Source: Symbiodinium natans (Eukaryota > Sar > Dinophyceae > Suessiales > Symbiodiniaceae). From it: a DNA stretch of 64,000 bases. The translations under genes were made by a program, and so were the position numbers. The notes beneath the pieces were generated by a model that was not told where the DNA came from, searched no databases, and saw nothing but the letters and a program-made list of their open reading frames with translations. Shown one piece after another: positions 24,865-36,953 of this stretch. Positions within the stretch are counted from its first letter, which is position 1. The number at the start of each line of letters is the position of its first letter. The stretch spans positions 1-64,000 of the forward strand of contig CAJNDS010002593.1 in assembly GCA_905221605.1 (NCBI GenBank), written 5' to 3'.

Positions 24865-27800
24865 TCATCTTTTTGGGGGCACTTGCCGATCAACAGCTGA
24901 AGCTGCCACCGCGCACACCACCAGGGCAGTGCTGTGTGAAGGTACCTATGCAGTTTCCCAGAAAGGGCGTTATCCCATCCACATCCTATTTTGCGAGTGT
25001 TGGCCCTGGCTCACACGAAGCAGGACGCCGAGTGCGAAAGCATTTTGCGGCACCCGATACAGGCTGTAGACAAGAGTCCCTCAGTGGGCCACTGTATGGC
25101 AGCATAATGGAGGGTACTTGATACCGCCTAACGACTTGCGGAAGCACAAGCAAGGGTGGCAAACCAACCTCTGCCAGGCCACTCACACTGTCTGGCACCA
25201 CGCGGCTTTTCACCGTGCTTATGCATGGGAAGTAGATCCCGACGCACCACTCGAAGAGCACGAACGAAGCCTCAGGAAAGAATAGCACACAATGCCCTCA
25301 TTGCCAGCCACTCTTGGAAAGAGCACTCTTGGAAAGTGGGGTGTGCCATGGTGTGCCAGCGTTAAATTTAAGTCCAAGCGGCCAATGCCAGCAGTACGGA
25401 CTGCATCTTGGCTGCATATGCCGCCGCAAGTAGCGTCAGCGCTGCAAGAGTGAGGAGCGGCTGCAGGAGCCGCTCCGGGCTCCTCAGGCGGACTTCACAC
25501 TGAACATCCCAAGCACCAGCCTAAACAGGGCGCGGCAACTCGTAAACAGACCATTGATCCAAGGCGCCACCTCGCGGACCTCATTCCACTCAAAGTAGCT
25601 GGAGGCCGTATGAGTTTGCAGCATCCTATCTTCTCATGACCCCCGCTGCCCAAGCCCCGAGGCCACGGCAAGAAGTTGAAGCACCAGGAGCCACAAGCGC
25701 AGGAGGCCCTGACGTGCATAAGATCGCATAACAGACTGCGCGCTTTCGGGGTTCTTTTTTTCCTGCACTTGGGGCAGCTCAGGATCCAGCATGAAGGCCG
25801 AGAAAACCAACCTTGCTGGCAAGCCCCGTACTACTCTGCAATGTTCACAGGCAGGGGCCCCTAAAACAGGAGCCAAGGAGCCCCAGATGCGTAGCTAAAG
25901 ACGGTGTAGCGGCAAGGAGCACCGGGGTCCAACTGAAGACAAACACCTCATCATGCACGTAGCAGCTTATCTAACAGAATCTGCCATGAGGCCATTTCCC
26001 TTATCGCTAGCTGCGACAGCCGAACGTGATGCTAGTCCAAGCCACAAATAAAGCCCCTTCAAAGGCGGCTGTAACAGCGCCGTACAGAATCACTGATGTG
26101 TCAGCTGTGATTGCCTGGGCTTCGGGTGCAAGTGCCGCCACCATGATTGGAATGCCCCCAAACAGCACAAAACCCACGCGACTGCCATCACTTGCCTCTC
26201 TGGTCTGGCCTCTTGTCTAATTTGGAGGCGAGGCACTGCATGCACCTGCCGGAGCCCCTCTATCCAGGAAGCAGCTGCGTCACGAACAGCTCTTTGGAGG
26301 CCTCTGCAAGGAGGGAAGTGGGCCGACTAAGTCGAGACTGGTTCGCGTAGCAACATGTTTGAGGCGCCGCATGCTACGACACGAGAACAATGGCAACAGA
26401 GCCAAGAGACCTGGTTGTACGACCAGCCCCCAAATACTCACAAGTTCTGCTTTTTAGGGCCCGGACGCAGGAAGGCTCGAGACCTCTGCGGTCTTCCAGG
26501 CCCTCCAAGTGACATACGAAATTGCACAAGCGCCGATCATGAAATGCGTGGCCCTCCGACCAAGAAGCACTAGAATGCAGAACGGTCAAACTGCCAGAGC
26601 CGCAGGACTCCCGTTCAGTTCAGATCACCCAGCACAGGGTGGAGTCTTCTATTCTTGTTTATATTGACAGTACACCATGCCAAAGAAGAAACGCGCTGCC
26701 GAGAGTCGACTTGACGGCTTCGTCGACCTTTCGCCAGGCACCCGAGGCTGCCAAAGGACCTGGGCAAGTCTGCAATCGGCGTTTGGACAGTGGGGCTTGA
26801 AACTCCTCTTATCCGGATACACACACAACCAACACACACACACACACACACCCACACACGCACACACGCACACACGCACACACGCACACACGCACACACG
26901 CACACACGCACACACGCACACACGCAATTTATAAATGATACATCGAAAGAGAGCTGTTCTGAGATCGTGCCAAGGAGTCCAAGGAGCAGAGATGAGGAGG
27001 GCGCCAATCAAGCAGAAGATGGCTGCCAGATCAAAAGCTGCAGCCGGCCCTCCCATGGCCTTACCGTGGACCCAGGAGATTCTGCACCAGAAAATGCGCC
27101 GATTCGTAAAAACGTTGTGGCACAGGTCAGGAAAGCTCATCAGATGCAGATTCCAGAACAAGCAGCCACACTTGTGTTCAGCTTCCAGTTGTCAAGCCTG
27201 ACTTCGTGATGCCTTGGCCGCGATGCGAAACATGCACTTCCTAGAGAATCTTGAGGCACTCGCCAACATAGGCTTCTTCCCCTCGTTCTTGTGCAAGACT
27301 CTCGCATTGGGCCGGCCCCCGCTTCCATTTGGTCATGGCAATGCTGCATTTCGACTCAAAAATCACATGTCAGAAACATCCAGGAACTCCGCAGTAAGCA
27401 GGGCTTTCGCTCGCTGCACTTAAGGAGCAGACACGTTGCACCAAGGCACGTGGTTGGAATCGCACTGACAACGGTATTGCCCACGATGCCGGAGAGGACT
27501 GCGATCAGCCAGCTTCCAGACCACATGCCTAAGCTAAAAACTAAAGTTGCAGATCGGCCGAGATGGCCTTCTCAACGTGTCTCTGCTTTGGAGAGGGTTC
27601 GTTCAGACGCAAGAGTGCTGGAAGGGCCTGGATTGCAAAATGCTCAATGCAGCTCGCTTGCTCACTTGCCCCGTTTCATTATCAATGCCGCTGCCACTCC
27701 CCAGCCTAAGACACCAGGACTGTGCTGGGCACTCGGCACCAACGGTGCCACATAGTCGACATAGTGCAATAATTATGCCTGGATCCGGCAAGGGCGTTAA

Positions 27801-30800
27801 CATTGAGAGATATCGACAGTGGGCAGACTTTGAGCTTGCCCAGCTTGGACATCCAACGAGGCCCCGAAGGGGCGAACATGCTACGCAATGCTACGCGCAC
27901 TTTGCGATCCCCTCAACTTTGGAGTGGACGTGGAGTGAAGCATATAGCATCGGTTCCCAGCTTGCCAAATTTCACCCAGGAGTCTTGGCCGCGATACGCT
28001 GCAGTGGATCAAGACGGGGCTTGCTGACGGCTCGCCTGCATTCCCTGAACCGGCATCCACACTGCTGGCCTGGGGCTCACGCTGGGGACAACGGGTCCCC
28101 GCACCCAAGGCGTCGAGGCGACAATGGGGCCCCCGACAGACCCGACAGCCCCGACAGGCAGGACACGTTGTGGGACTTGAGCACTTGGAGAAGAGGAAGT
28201 GGAATACGTGGAGTATGATACATCCTTGATGGAATCGACACCTACCGGGCCCAAGTTCGGCGATGTCTCCGCAAAGAAGTTGGCCAAGTCCGAGGAGGCT
28301 TCGGCCAAACGTCTTCGTGCCTCATCCACAGCAGTGCCGCCAACAGAGCTGCCGTCAGGTGTGGTCTTCAGGCATGCAGCTGAGGCATTCAACATGCTGC
28401 TGCTGAGCCGGGAGAGGGTATCAAACAAGTCAAGCACCAGAAGCAAGTTCGTTTTGGATAAGTCCAGGATACCTTTGATTGAATCTGGCGTGTGGTCCGC
28501 GGGAAATGAAGCCTGGTTGACACGCACGGCGTTGTTCCCAGTCTGGGGAACTTGACCCAGCCGAGAGTGCAGCATCAATGAATTGCTCAGCTCACTCACC
28601 TGCTGCCTTAGCCTTTGGTTTTCTTCCTCAAGCCTCTCATTCTGCTTCCGCATGCCATGTGGCCCAAAAGTGCTCCTTGGTGATTGCATGGCAGCCTGTG
28701 GATCAGTCATGTTCTTCGGGCTAGCCGAAACGATGCTTTCCCGCAAGCTGTCGTATCGTTGCCTAAGCTCTGCCAACTCGCTTGGGCCCTGCTCTGACCA
28801 AGGGTGGTTAAACTCATCCAGATCAAAGTTCTCAGGGTCTTCGGAATGTGCTTGCCAAACCTCCTGCATAATCTGTAGACGGGAACAGAACTTCTCGAAG
28901 GTCCAATTGTACAGCACCTCCACCTCATCTGTTCCCACCCCGCCAGCTCCAGACGAAAACTGTTCCAAGAGGATCTCGCTAGAATGCAGGGACGCTCGCC
29001 GTGCACTTATTGCAGAGGCTTTGGCTTTCGCCTGGCTGGGTGACATCTGTCGCACGAGTCGGACCGACAGTTCTGGGCACAGGGAACGACCGTACCCCAA
29101 GGCCAAGATAGGTGCGATGGTGCAGAGTTCGAACCTGAGAGTTCCACACACATCATTGGAGTGAGGACAGGCGAGGGCGGTGAAGGGAAATGCAGGCAAA
29201 CGCACAGAAAAGCAGTGCCATCTTCACTCGGGAGCTTAAGGTTTGTCTGTCCACCTGGCTTGACCTCGGCGGTGATCTGATTCGCCTCCTCCACCATGGT
29301 GGCTGCCTCCGAACAGGGATTTGATGCTGTCACTATGCTGTCGTGGCGCATCCCACTTCCGAGGAGTGACGGGTTGTGGCTAGATAACGCCACAAAAGGC
29401 ATTCTACAGTAGCAGAGCAGAGTCTGGGGCTGCCTTTTGGGCCATGAGCAGGAACTCCTGGACGGACGTCGCTCCGTCACTATCCTTAGATGTCTTCTCA
29501 CTGCTAGAAATCTCCGGAGCTCCAAAGACAAGTCTGGCTATTGTTCTGTATTCTGAGTAGCCAGGTTGTGGCTCTTCAGCTCGGACATGTACTTCAGCGC
29601 CATCTGAAGCTGACCCGGCTGCTCAGCTCGGTCCATCCCCAGAATCTCCAGGATCAGAGACTCCTTTCCGGCTCTCTCTCTTTGTCCCTAGCACCTTGTG
29701 GCCTGGGTCTCTGCACGTAATGCTTGCTGCCGGCCCTAAGCCCTAAAGAAATAAGTAACAAGCGCTCGGACCTACAGTGTGCTAAACATCCGGTAACTTT
29801 GCTTGCTCCTGCTGCGAAGGTCGCCCCACAGCTTTGTCCGCTGGAAGAGAATGGATGTCGCTTCCGGGCTTGGTGAAAGCCTCGTGAAGCAATGCAGCCG
29901 GCACATACGGACTGAAAGTGGCCGCAACTAGTCTTTATTCTGTTTGCCTGGGAACATTTTTCAACTTTAAGTATCATGATTCAAAAATTAAACAGGCATG
30001 CGTAGCACACAAATGCAAGCAGCGCACAGCTGTTGGAACAGCTTGACTGCGCTTCAGTTGACAGGCTCAGGCCAAGACGTACAGCATGACGGAGCGGCCG
30101 AGAACAACGCAGTCCAAATGCTGCAGCTGCACTTCTTGAAGTGTCTTCAGCTGAACACCGTTCACCTCTACACGCAACAGCGCTGACTCCAAACGCGAAT
30201 GCGACGTCACACGACTGGACATACCGCGCTGGAGCCTCAATGCTGGAGATTGCGCCATCCGCCTTCTTGGTGGGATGCCACTCCTCCTCACTACTGCTGC
30301 TGCTCCTGTCCAATGTTTCACACCAAGTATGGCAAAGACTTGGAATTGCGAAAGGTGCTTGTGCCAACCTTCCATTGAACATCTCCACATTCACATGCAG
30401 GAATGGAGGCGAGCACTGAAGAACAGGTCTGACTCCGGCGAACCCTCCACATCTGCTGCAACAACATGGCTCCTGTCTGACTGTGCCGCTGGTCGGAGGA
30501 ATAAGCGGCCTTCGCTGTCCTTCCGGATGAAGCAAGTGATCTGCTGGATGCCTCAGAACGAAGGAACTGCACTCTTGGCTGCCCAACGGCCAGAAGCATG
30601 CTCGACACCCAGCGTCGACGGAAGACATACCAGTCGGCCGTGTCGGAACTAATTCATTTCTGCGTACTTTCGGGAGGCTGCGCACAGTCTTAAGCTGAGA
30701 GGCCTAGGCCATGCGGAACCAAGAAGTCGCACTCGTTCTGGTTGTAGCCAAGAGAGTACTCACGATGCGGCTGCGCTGGATGGAACATCAGCCGGCCCCG

Positions 30801-33800
30801 CATATGCGGATCCTCAACGGGAACTAACATCCCCTCGACATGCCACTTAATCAAAAAAAATCAATTTCGGAATTACAGGATTCCAAACACTTTTCTGGCG
30901 ATTGCACTTTACGAGTGACGTGGCGTAACCCTCAAGTTCACAACCTGGCATGGGCGGACACTTCTGTTAGTCGGTGGTGGGGTCGCCCGACCCTCCCGGA
31001 CCCTCCCTACAGATCCGCATGTATTCCGCCATCATCGCCATTGGGCAAATAGTAGTAGAATTGTGGATTTGAATCTGCACGATTCACCTGGCAACGCCTG
31101 ACGCTAAAACATTCAATGGTGCTCGCAGGGTTGTGGGGGCTGGAGAGGCGGCCATATCCAAAACTACCCCTTCGCAAACGCTCCACGAACGGCTGTTATT
31201 CATACATTACGAGAAGCTCGTGAAGTTTATTCGCGGGACCGTTGATTAATAGTTTGTGGTTCTGTGCCCGTCCCCTCGTTGTTCTAATGGCATTCACTGA
31301 TCCACGGTTAGCCAGTTAAACACCCAAAGCCAGATGCTGGCTTCTGATGTCACGTGTTAACCTTCGTGAGACAGCAAACGTCTACATGAAACAGTTGAAC
31401 AGGACGTGTTGGTTGATGCTGCAAAACGCTATCATCATCAGGTTGCGAGCGCATGGATGGTCACATCATCACTTCCTGCAACTGCACGTTGCTTAGTTGC
31501 GTTCTATATCTTTCCTTTAGACGTGGTATGCGAGTTCTCGTTCATGTCCTTCTCGCCGCATGATTTGCTTCTAGCTTCCCGGCGGTCTAAAACGACATGG
31601 AAGCAGGTCTAGGAGGGCTCTGCCGGGCCAAGTCGCTTCGGAGTAGTTGGAGAGGTGTGGGACTTGGCGTTGCTGCACCTTGTTCGCCATGAGCACATGG
31701 TTCATGGCCCAGCTCCAGCGGGGTGCTCCAAGCTTCTCCAGAGCAGCCCCGCGCTGGGACATGAGCCGCTTCGCCTCACTGGAGGCTTCGTTCCATCCTT
31801 TCCTGTATCGCTCCACCAAGGCCTCTGTGGCCTCCAACTTATCCGTCAATGTGTCTGCATGGACCTTCTCCTGGGCCTCTGCGAGTTGCTCCTTCAAGGA
31901 GTGCAGCTCCTCTTGCAGGGTTTTCACCAAGGCATCCTTGTCCACAGCGGTCGCTGGCTTTGCCTTGATCTTGATGTTCTTGACTGTGGATGCAAAGGTT
32001 AGCGTGCTGTAGCTCTCCTCGAAGTTGGCTAAAGCGGGGCTCAGCGTGCCGATCATGGAAGTCTTGGAATTCCCGCTCAGTGCGTTGGACAGCAACAGGG
32101 TCAGTTTGGAATTCCGAAATCTGGACATCATGGCGTGCCCGGATGCTGCGGCGCTCATAGACTTCCTTGTGTCTGGCTTGGCCAGGGCTTGTATGCAGCT
32201 TGCCAACCACATCAGGCTTTGATTGATGAAGGTCAGCTCCACCAACCTTTCGCCCGAGACCTTAGATCAAGAAGCAAGCTCGTAACCTCGCACTTCCTGC
32301 GGATGTTGATCACATCCTTTTGAACGCGCCGGTTCACCTATGCACCAACTTTAGAAAAGGCGGGTCTGCAAGACGAAACTGGAGCCGTTGTATTGTGCGA
32401 GACATGGTCTCAAGCCATGCTGCTTTTGTGGTTTTCTCGTTCTCTCTGCCTGCCAGATCCACGAAGAAGGCTTCAGACGTCACGATGGTAGTGTCGCCTC
32501 CCCCACCTCGGCATTCGCGAAATCACGGTGCGAAGACTTGTAGCCAGAGAGTGTCCCACTCTATACTGTCTACCGAAACAGAAATACATCCTGGCCACGC
32601 TTTTCGACCATAAGCTTGAAGATCGTGTGTGCGCGTGAGCTCTTGGCATTCATCGCTGTGGCCGCCACCGTCTTCATGGTATTCCCATACCTTGAAGGAG
32701 CTACGATGATTCGCTCGTTCCAGGCTGGCTAAGGAATTGTCTTAACACAGCGCCACGTTCAATAGGGACGTGCACAAAGCAGGGTTTAGCTGCAGTCAGC
32801 TGAAGCCACAGGTCCCATGTGCGGCTAGGGGCTCGATGAGCTGCACGCAGTTCTCAAAGGACTCCACCGGCTCGTCTGCGACACCCTTCACGTACCTAGG
32901 TGGTGTTTAACAGGATTCGCCTGAGAATGGCCCACCGCACGAAGAAATTTGCGCTTCTGCTGATGGTGCAGCGAAGGCACACTCCCAACTTTGGATGTAC
33001 GTGTACCTCAGGGTGAGGGCGATGCTTTCCATCTTTGCCTTGGCTGGAAGCTTTTGGGATTTGTTTTACGATGTGCCACCTGTGCTGCTTCAAGACCACT
33101 GTCATTTTTCTAGATGCTCGGCGAGGGACCACTCATGGGGACCAGGAGGTCTTTAATTTTCTCATTGTAAACCTTCCAAATGTGCTGAGGGTTCAGGGTG
33201 TGATCAGGAGCCGCTTCTGGAGTTGCCGTTTTGGGTGCTGGGTCAAATCAAGAGATCGATCACCGCACCGCTCGGTGCACAGCTCTTGGGCTCAAAGCAG
33301 AGGTGGCACGCGGCGAACGATGAAAAAAACAAAAACAAAACAATAAAAACAGGGACCCAAAGCAAGCCCAAGGCAAAGCCTCCAACATCTGGACTTTGCA
33401 GTGCACCTCGCAGCCTTGACTTTGCAGCTCAGCCATCCTAGGCACAGGATGCCGATGAGACTGGGACTGCCTGGCCAAAAAGATGCTTCGGGGGCACTCT
33501 GCAAAAAGGTCATTCATCAGTCGGAGCAGTAGGCCCTGCTCTGAGACCGGCTCCACCTCAGCGGGCCACCGGTCACAGGAATCAAAAACCACTTCGCAAC
33601 TTTCTTCGTGCAGCACCCACTTTGCAGCTGGATAAGGTCAAGCGACCTTTCCCATAATGGTGGTGGTCTTACCGGTGCCGGTCTGTCCATAGCAAAAAAG
33701 GCAACTGAAGTAGCCTCCAAGGACGTGGTCCACCATCCTGGCCCAAGGCAACTCAAGAGCTCTTGTGCGTGGTAGCTGGACCTGCTGCCCATACGCCCCC

Positions 33801-36800
33801 TAGGGATGTCGCACCTTTTCGCCATCATCTGATAGCACTTATCCTGGGACACGTAGCTTCGTGCGTTGGGATTCGTGCTGTCCATGGCGCAGTCGAAGGC
33901 GAACTCGAGCACCTCCGAAAGCAAGCACGAAAGTGTGTGGCTGCGTCAGCAAGCCAACAAATCACACAACCTTGCCTTAGCTTTTTGGGATTGCTCGGCA
34001 ACCATTGGGTCGACATGAACGATGTTGTCCTCGATCGTGAGGCACCTGAAAGGATAAAGAAATTTGGGTTTGACTGTCCTCCTTTAGAATCCACAGAGCA
34101 AACAGAGCTGTTCTTTGCCCCTCACGTGCTGAGGTCACAACTGCTCTTGCCCAGATTCATAGGCGACAAATGGACGCAGCCGAACACCCACGCACACCGC
34201 CTCCCTGTCTGTCATAGCCAGCCAGGCGCAGCTGGTCCGGGGGCATGGGCTACCAATGAAACTTCAGCTACAGCGTGTTGCAGTGTTGCAAACTTGTTTG
34301 GGCTGCCACGGTGCAGGCCACTGCTCGACTCTTTGTCTGCAACTGAACCTTCGTCGAAACCATGTGTTGTGCTCTTGTTGTGCACGCTTGTTCCACATGC
34401 CGAAACGGCCACTGGAAGCCATGCTAGGGCAAGCGTACACGATCTGCATGTCAACCGCAATCGCATGCATAGGGGTCTCGCAGAGGAAGGCTGCGCAACA
34501 TGAGAACAGCCCAATTTTTCCTGCAGCAAAGGCGGGGCCTTCAATTACAGGGCAGGTGTAGAAAGGCACTCGTAGCCACCACAAGTAACATGAAGTGCAT
34601 CTAAGTTTCTTGCAGCGAGTTTAGAAACCCATTTTCTGCATTACTTACTATGCGTCTACTCTTTGCGTCTTTGATCTTGATACTTACTGGGCCCGTTGAA
34701 CCACAACCTGCAATGAAGCGAAACAAAGATGCGACATATTGGTCAAGCCACAAAGGGGAAGGCGCAGGGCTTGGGGTGGGTGTGTCGGTACAAAGGAACT
34801 TCAATAAGGGCTTCCCTACATCATCTTCCTGCGCATGAAAGCAAGTTCTGCTTTACAGTTTACAGCTCTCTGGCACCATGAAACAAGGTCAAATCTGCCC
34901 CTGCCATGCCAAACAGAAGAGAGAAAGCGAGAGCGGGAGTCAGTGTGAGTGTGAGTGTGAGAGTGAGAGTGATAGTGAGAAAGAAAGCGAGAGCGAGAGA
35001 GATTTAAAGAAAGAGAGGAAGAAAAAAAAGAAAGGGGAGGCATGCGAGACCGCCGATGTGAAAATACCAGCAGCGCTGCAGCGAAGGTGCGCGACAGGAG
35101 CCGCCGCAAACCAGCATCAGTAGAGAAAGGCTGGCACTTGTGCTCCTGACACTGACTCTCATGGTACGTCCCCCTCGTTCTCACCCAAAGTGGCGGTGAG
35201 CCGAATCACAGTCTGGGCCCGCCTCAATCGCCCATGCCTCGAAGGCTGTGTAAAGCAAAGAATCCTGGAAGCATAGGTCAAGTGCGACATGGCAAACGGG
35301 GGGGAAGGGGAACCAGTGAAGTACGCTCTGTCTCCAAGAAAGCCCTCACGTCAGGTTTTCAAGGCAAAGATCAGACACCTTGCAGTCTTTGAGTTTTCCA
35401 TGTCTTGTGTTGCTGACGCGATGTCTCGGAACCTTTTCTGGAAGCTTTTTTCCTTTCTTGCAGCATTCGGCTCTTGAATATTCGCTTCCGATGCTTGCCA
35501 ATTAATTGTGCACAGAGTTCTTGACATACGTATATGAATGCGAGGGTGCATCTGCGAACTTAATCATTGCAGATGCACGATTCCTGCCAAAGAGAGCTTT
35601 TGATGATGTCACTCGTGGGCGGGAGCGGGCAAAGGCTGGTTCAGCTTGGCATCACCACTCGGATCGGCTGGCCCTTTTTGGGCCTTGTTTTGGGAGAAGG
35701 GAGAGGGAGGCAGGGACGGAGGGAGAGAGAGAGAGAGAGGGAGAGAGAGAGAGAAACAAGAGAGAGAGAGAGAGAGCGAGAGACAGAGAGAGAGTGAGAG
35801 ATAGACTGCACGAGGTGAGCTCAGACAGGTCATAGACCAAGAACAAGAAAGAAAACATCTGGCACCCACTGAGAACGGTGGATATGTGGGTCGGCCACTG
35901 TTCAGCCTGTTCCGTCACAATTTACACCAAGCCACCGAGATCCCGCCCAAGACCCGACTGAAGGCCAAGATGGGCAGTGCGGCGCTATGCATGAGGAGGC
36001 AAGAAAGTCCCGCACAAGCCTCAACGAGAGCAACGCTCCAGAAAACGTGCCGGCAGGGTGCTCTGCTTCTAGCTGCCAAAACTTTCAATGACTTCTTCAG
36101 ACATGTCGAAAGCTCAAAGTATTTCCCGGTGCTTCTTGCTCAGGCTCTGGGCTCCAGACGCAGTACAGCTGACAGCCACATCTTGTGCCAATCCTTCGGC
36201 GACGGGGTTTTGGTCTTTCGCGAGCTGAAACGAACTGCCCTATTGAGGGGACCAAGATAATTCCAACTCTAGAGCCACCCAGTACAATCCCCAGTAGCAA
36301 CCCCAGTTGGACGCGAAGAGCATTGCGAAGCCAAGGCGCCGGTCGCAGAGCCGCCCAGCCACGGATCCCAGCGCTGCCGAAGCAACGAAGCCAATGGCAA
36401 AGAGCTTGGCGATAGCCAGGCTGCCTTAGCAGACTGGTAGCTCACGGTATATTGGGTAGCTGCCTCAGCCTGCACTCCAATCACTCCATGGGATTGGATC
36501 TTGAATGGTGTGGAATCAGAAAACCCATTGGCTCCAACCTACGTGTCAAGGATTGTTTTTTCAGTTGAGGAGCTAAGCCCCCTGTCGGCAAACAGCGCGT
36601 ACAGGTAAGGTCCTGCAGACGCCATGCGAACCCCTCAAGGATCTTACGGATCTCACGGCTCGCCGTGATTCACTGTGGAACCATCGTGGAACCGCCGCAT
36701 CCTTCCCTCGGGCCAAGTGGAAGCGCCATGTCCGTGATGCACGTGCGTGGACAACATGTGCAAGGATGCCCGTCGATTCTCAGAGGCCTGAGCACCTTAA

Positions 36801-36953
36801 CATGAAGTTGCGGGATGCTAATTTTCGAGGGCGAAACGCTTACTGAACGAGCAAGAATCCAATCCTTCCTCGTCCGTTATGCTCAGCAGCTCCTTGTAGC
36901 CAATCTGCGGCCACACAGCTGAACCAGGCTGGCAGGAAGCGAGCCTGCAGCTA
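24865..36953 (-). CDS. MFS_5 family transporter (molybdate-anion transporter / MFSD5-like), split by a 7.65-kb intron that holds a kinesin gene
   Basis: N-half exons: ARFLPAWFSCVAADWLQ (36.95-36.89 kb), GPYLYALFADRG (from 36612), IAKLFAIGFVASAALGSVAG then RLCDRR (36.42-36.29 kb), ALPILAFSRVLGGIS (ending 35936) and DSLLYTAFEAWAIEAG (35264-35185). C-half exons: LGMWSGSWLIAVLSGIVGN (from 27533), GPAAAFDLAAIFCLIGALL (about 27.05 kb), ILYGAVTAAFEGALFVAW (about 26.08 kb), SFVLFEWCVGIYFPC (about 25.25 kb), VYSLYRVPQNAFALG (about 25.07 kb) and TALVVCAVAASAVDR with a stop at 24865. These follow, in order, the family's blocks (DWLQGPY, GRVLGGIS, SLLFSAFEAW, GPVAPFDLAA, FEGAMY, FExCVGxxxPS, NLxRVPLN). 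The exon ending 35185 (TTTGG|GTGAGA) and the one starting 27533 (TTTTTAG|CTTAGG) join in frame by a GT-AG intron. A proton- or ion-coupled anion transporter is expected from the family; the substrate is inferred. Confidence 0.85.
26819..26926 (+). repeat. (AC)n and (ACACACGC)n microsatellite in an MFS_5 intron
   Basis: AC dinucleotides followed by at least nine ACACACGC units, between the FDLAA exon (27.05 kb) and the FEGALF exon (26.08 kb). Its translation gives a His/Thr repeat that is not a gene. Confidence 0.9.
28009..34215 (-). CDS. Kinesin-3-like motor protein with FHA and KIF1-type regions, spliced
   Basis: Microtubule motor. Start ATG at 34215: MTDREAVCVGVRLRPFVAY. Exons checked for frame: 34215-34151, 34045-33976, 33912-33815, 33737-33647, 33556-33498, 33437-33380, 33172 on. 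Motor motifs: P-loop GQTGTGKTTTIMGK (about 33685), VYNEKIKDLLVP (33172), HPKLGV, KGVADEPVESF, TVAATAMNAKSSRAHTIF (switch I), VDLAGRENEKTT (switch II), VSGERLVELTFINQSL (32260), FRNSKLTLLLSNALSGNSKT. A neck coiled coil (LVKTLQEELHSLKEQLAEAQ) follows, then VPHLSNYSE, an FHA-like region (FYYYLPNGDDGG, SLGYNQNECDFLVP, VEVNGVQLKTLQEVQL), VEEANQITAEVKPG and the KIF1-type block WTFEKFCSRLQIMQEV, a second coiled coil (QNERLEEENQRLRQQVSEL) and a Pro/Ser-rich tail. No PH domain seen. Cargo-binding is unknown. The whole gene sits inside an intron of the MFS_5 transporter. Confidence 0.88.
32261..32423 (-). other. GC-AG intron in kinesin at ENEKTTK|VSGERL
   Basis: The exon ends ACCACAAAA at 32424, donor GCAGCA, acceptor TCTAAG, next exon GTCTCGGGC at 32260, giving the switch II-to-helix join E N E K T T K V S G E R L. 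Confidence 0.8.
33173..34150 (-). other. Kinesin motor introns 1-6, three with GC donors
   Basis: Intron 1 34150-34046 (GCAAGA donor), intron 2 33975-33913 (GCAAGG donor), intron 3 33814-33738 (GT), intron 4 33646-33557 (GT), intron 5 33497-33438 (GT), intron 6 33379-33173 (GCTTTG donor). All acceptors are AG followed by G. Exon lengths 70, 98, 91, 59 and 58 keep frame through the motor core. Confidence 0.85.
34918..35035 (+). repeat. Purine-rich (AGTGAG/GAGAAA) tract
   Basis: GAGA- and GTGAGT-like units, in the big MFS_5 intron upstream of the kinesin start. Confidence 0.85.
35696..35806 (+). repeat. (GA)n microsatellite in an MFS_5 intron
   Basis: Mostly GAGAGA with GGGAGG and AAACAA breaks, between the exons at 35936 and 35264. 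Confidence 0.9.
36613..36892 (-). other. GA-AG intron in the MFS_5 gene at WLQ|GPY
   Basis: The exon ends GGCTACAAG at 36893. The intron starts GAGCTG and ends TCTGCAG. The next exon starts GACCTTACC at 36612, giving D W L Q G P Y L Y, the family signature. AGGA is shared by both edges. Confidence 0.8.

Larger units (their letters stand above)
27534..35184 (-). other. Giant intron of the MFS_5 gene, containing a nested kinesin gene
   Basis: A 7651-base intron with donor GTGAGA at 35184 and acceptor pyrimidine-rich TTTTTAG ending at 27534. The flanking exons join in frame to give HRHFGLGMWSGSW, which lies at the right place in the transporter family. A full kinesin-3 gene (34215-28009) on the same strand lies inside. 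Most other introns I could measure here are 57-280 bases. Confidence 0.8.

Noticed and set aside
24561-24893. Minus-strand Cys-rich ORF (CPQKDDCSKGQC)
   Set aside because: Its start overlaps the last MFS_5 exon in another frame, and the rest follows the transporter stop. No family.
26649-27209. His/Thr-repeat and Cys/Val-repeat ORFs
   Set aside because: They come from the (ACACACGC)n microsatellite in an MFS_5 intron. Only the part of the minus frame around PAAAFDLAA is real coding.
24865-27533. A stand-alone, N-terminally truncated MFS transporter
   Set aside because: First taken as a truncated gene, but the missing N-half was found at 36.9-35.2 kb and joins in frame, so one interrupted gene is the better reading.
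27547-28218. Plus-strand 223-codon ORF
   Set aside because: It lies opposite the kinesin tail and the MFS_5 acceptor, and is an antisense shadow with no domain.
34816-35184. Minus-strand Ser/His-repeat ORF
   Set aside because: Produced by the purine-rich AGTGAG tract; low complexity inside the large MFS_5 intron.
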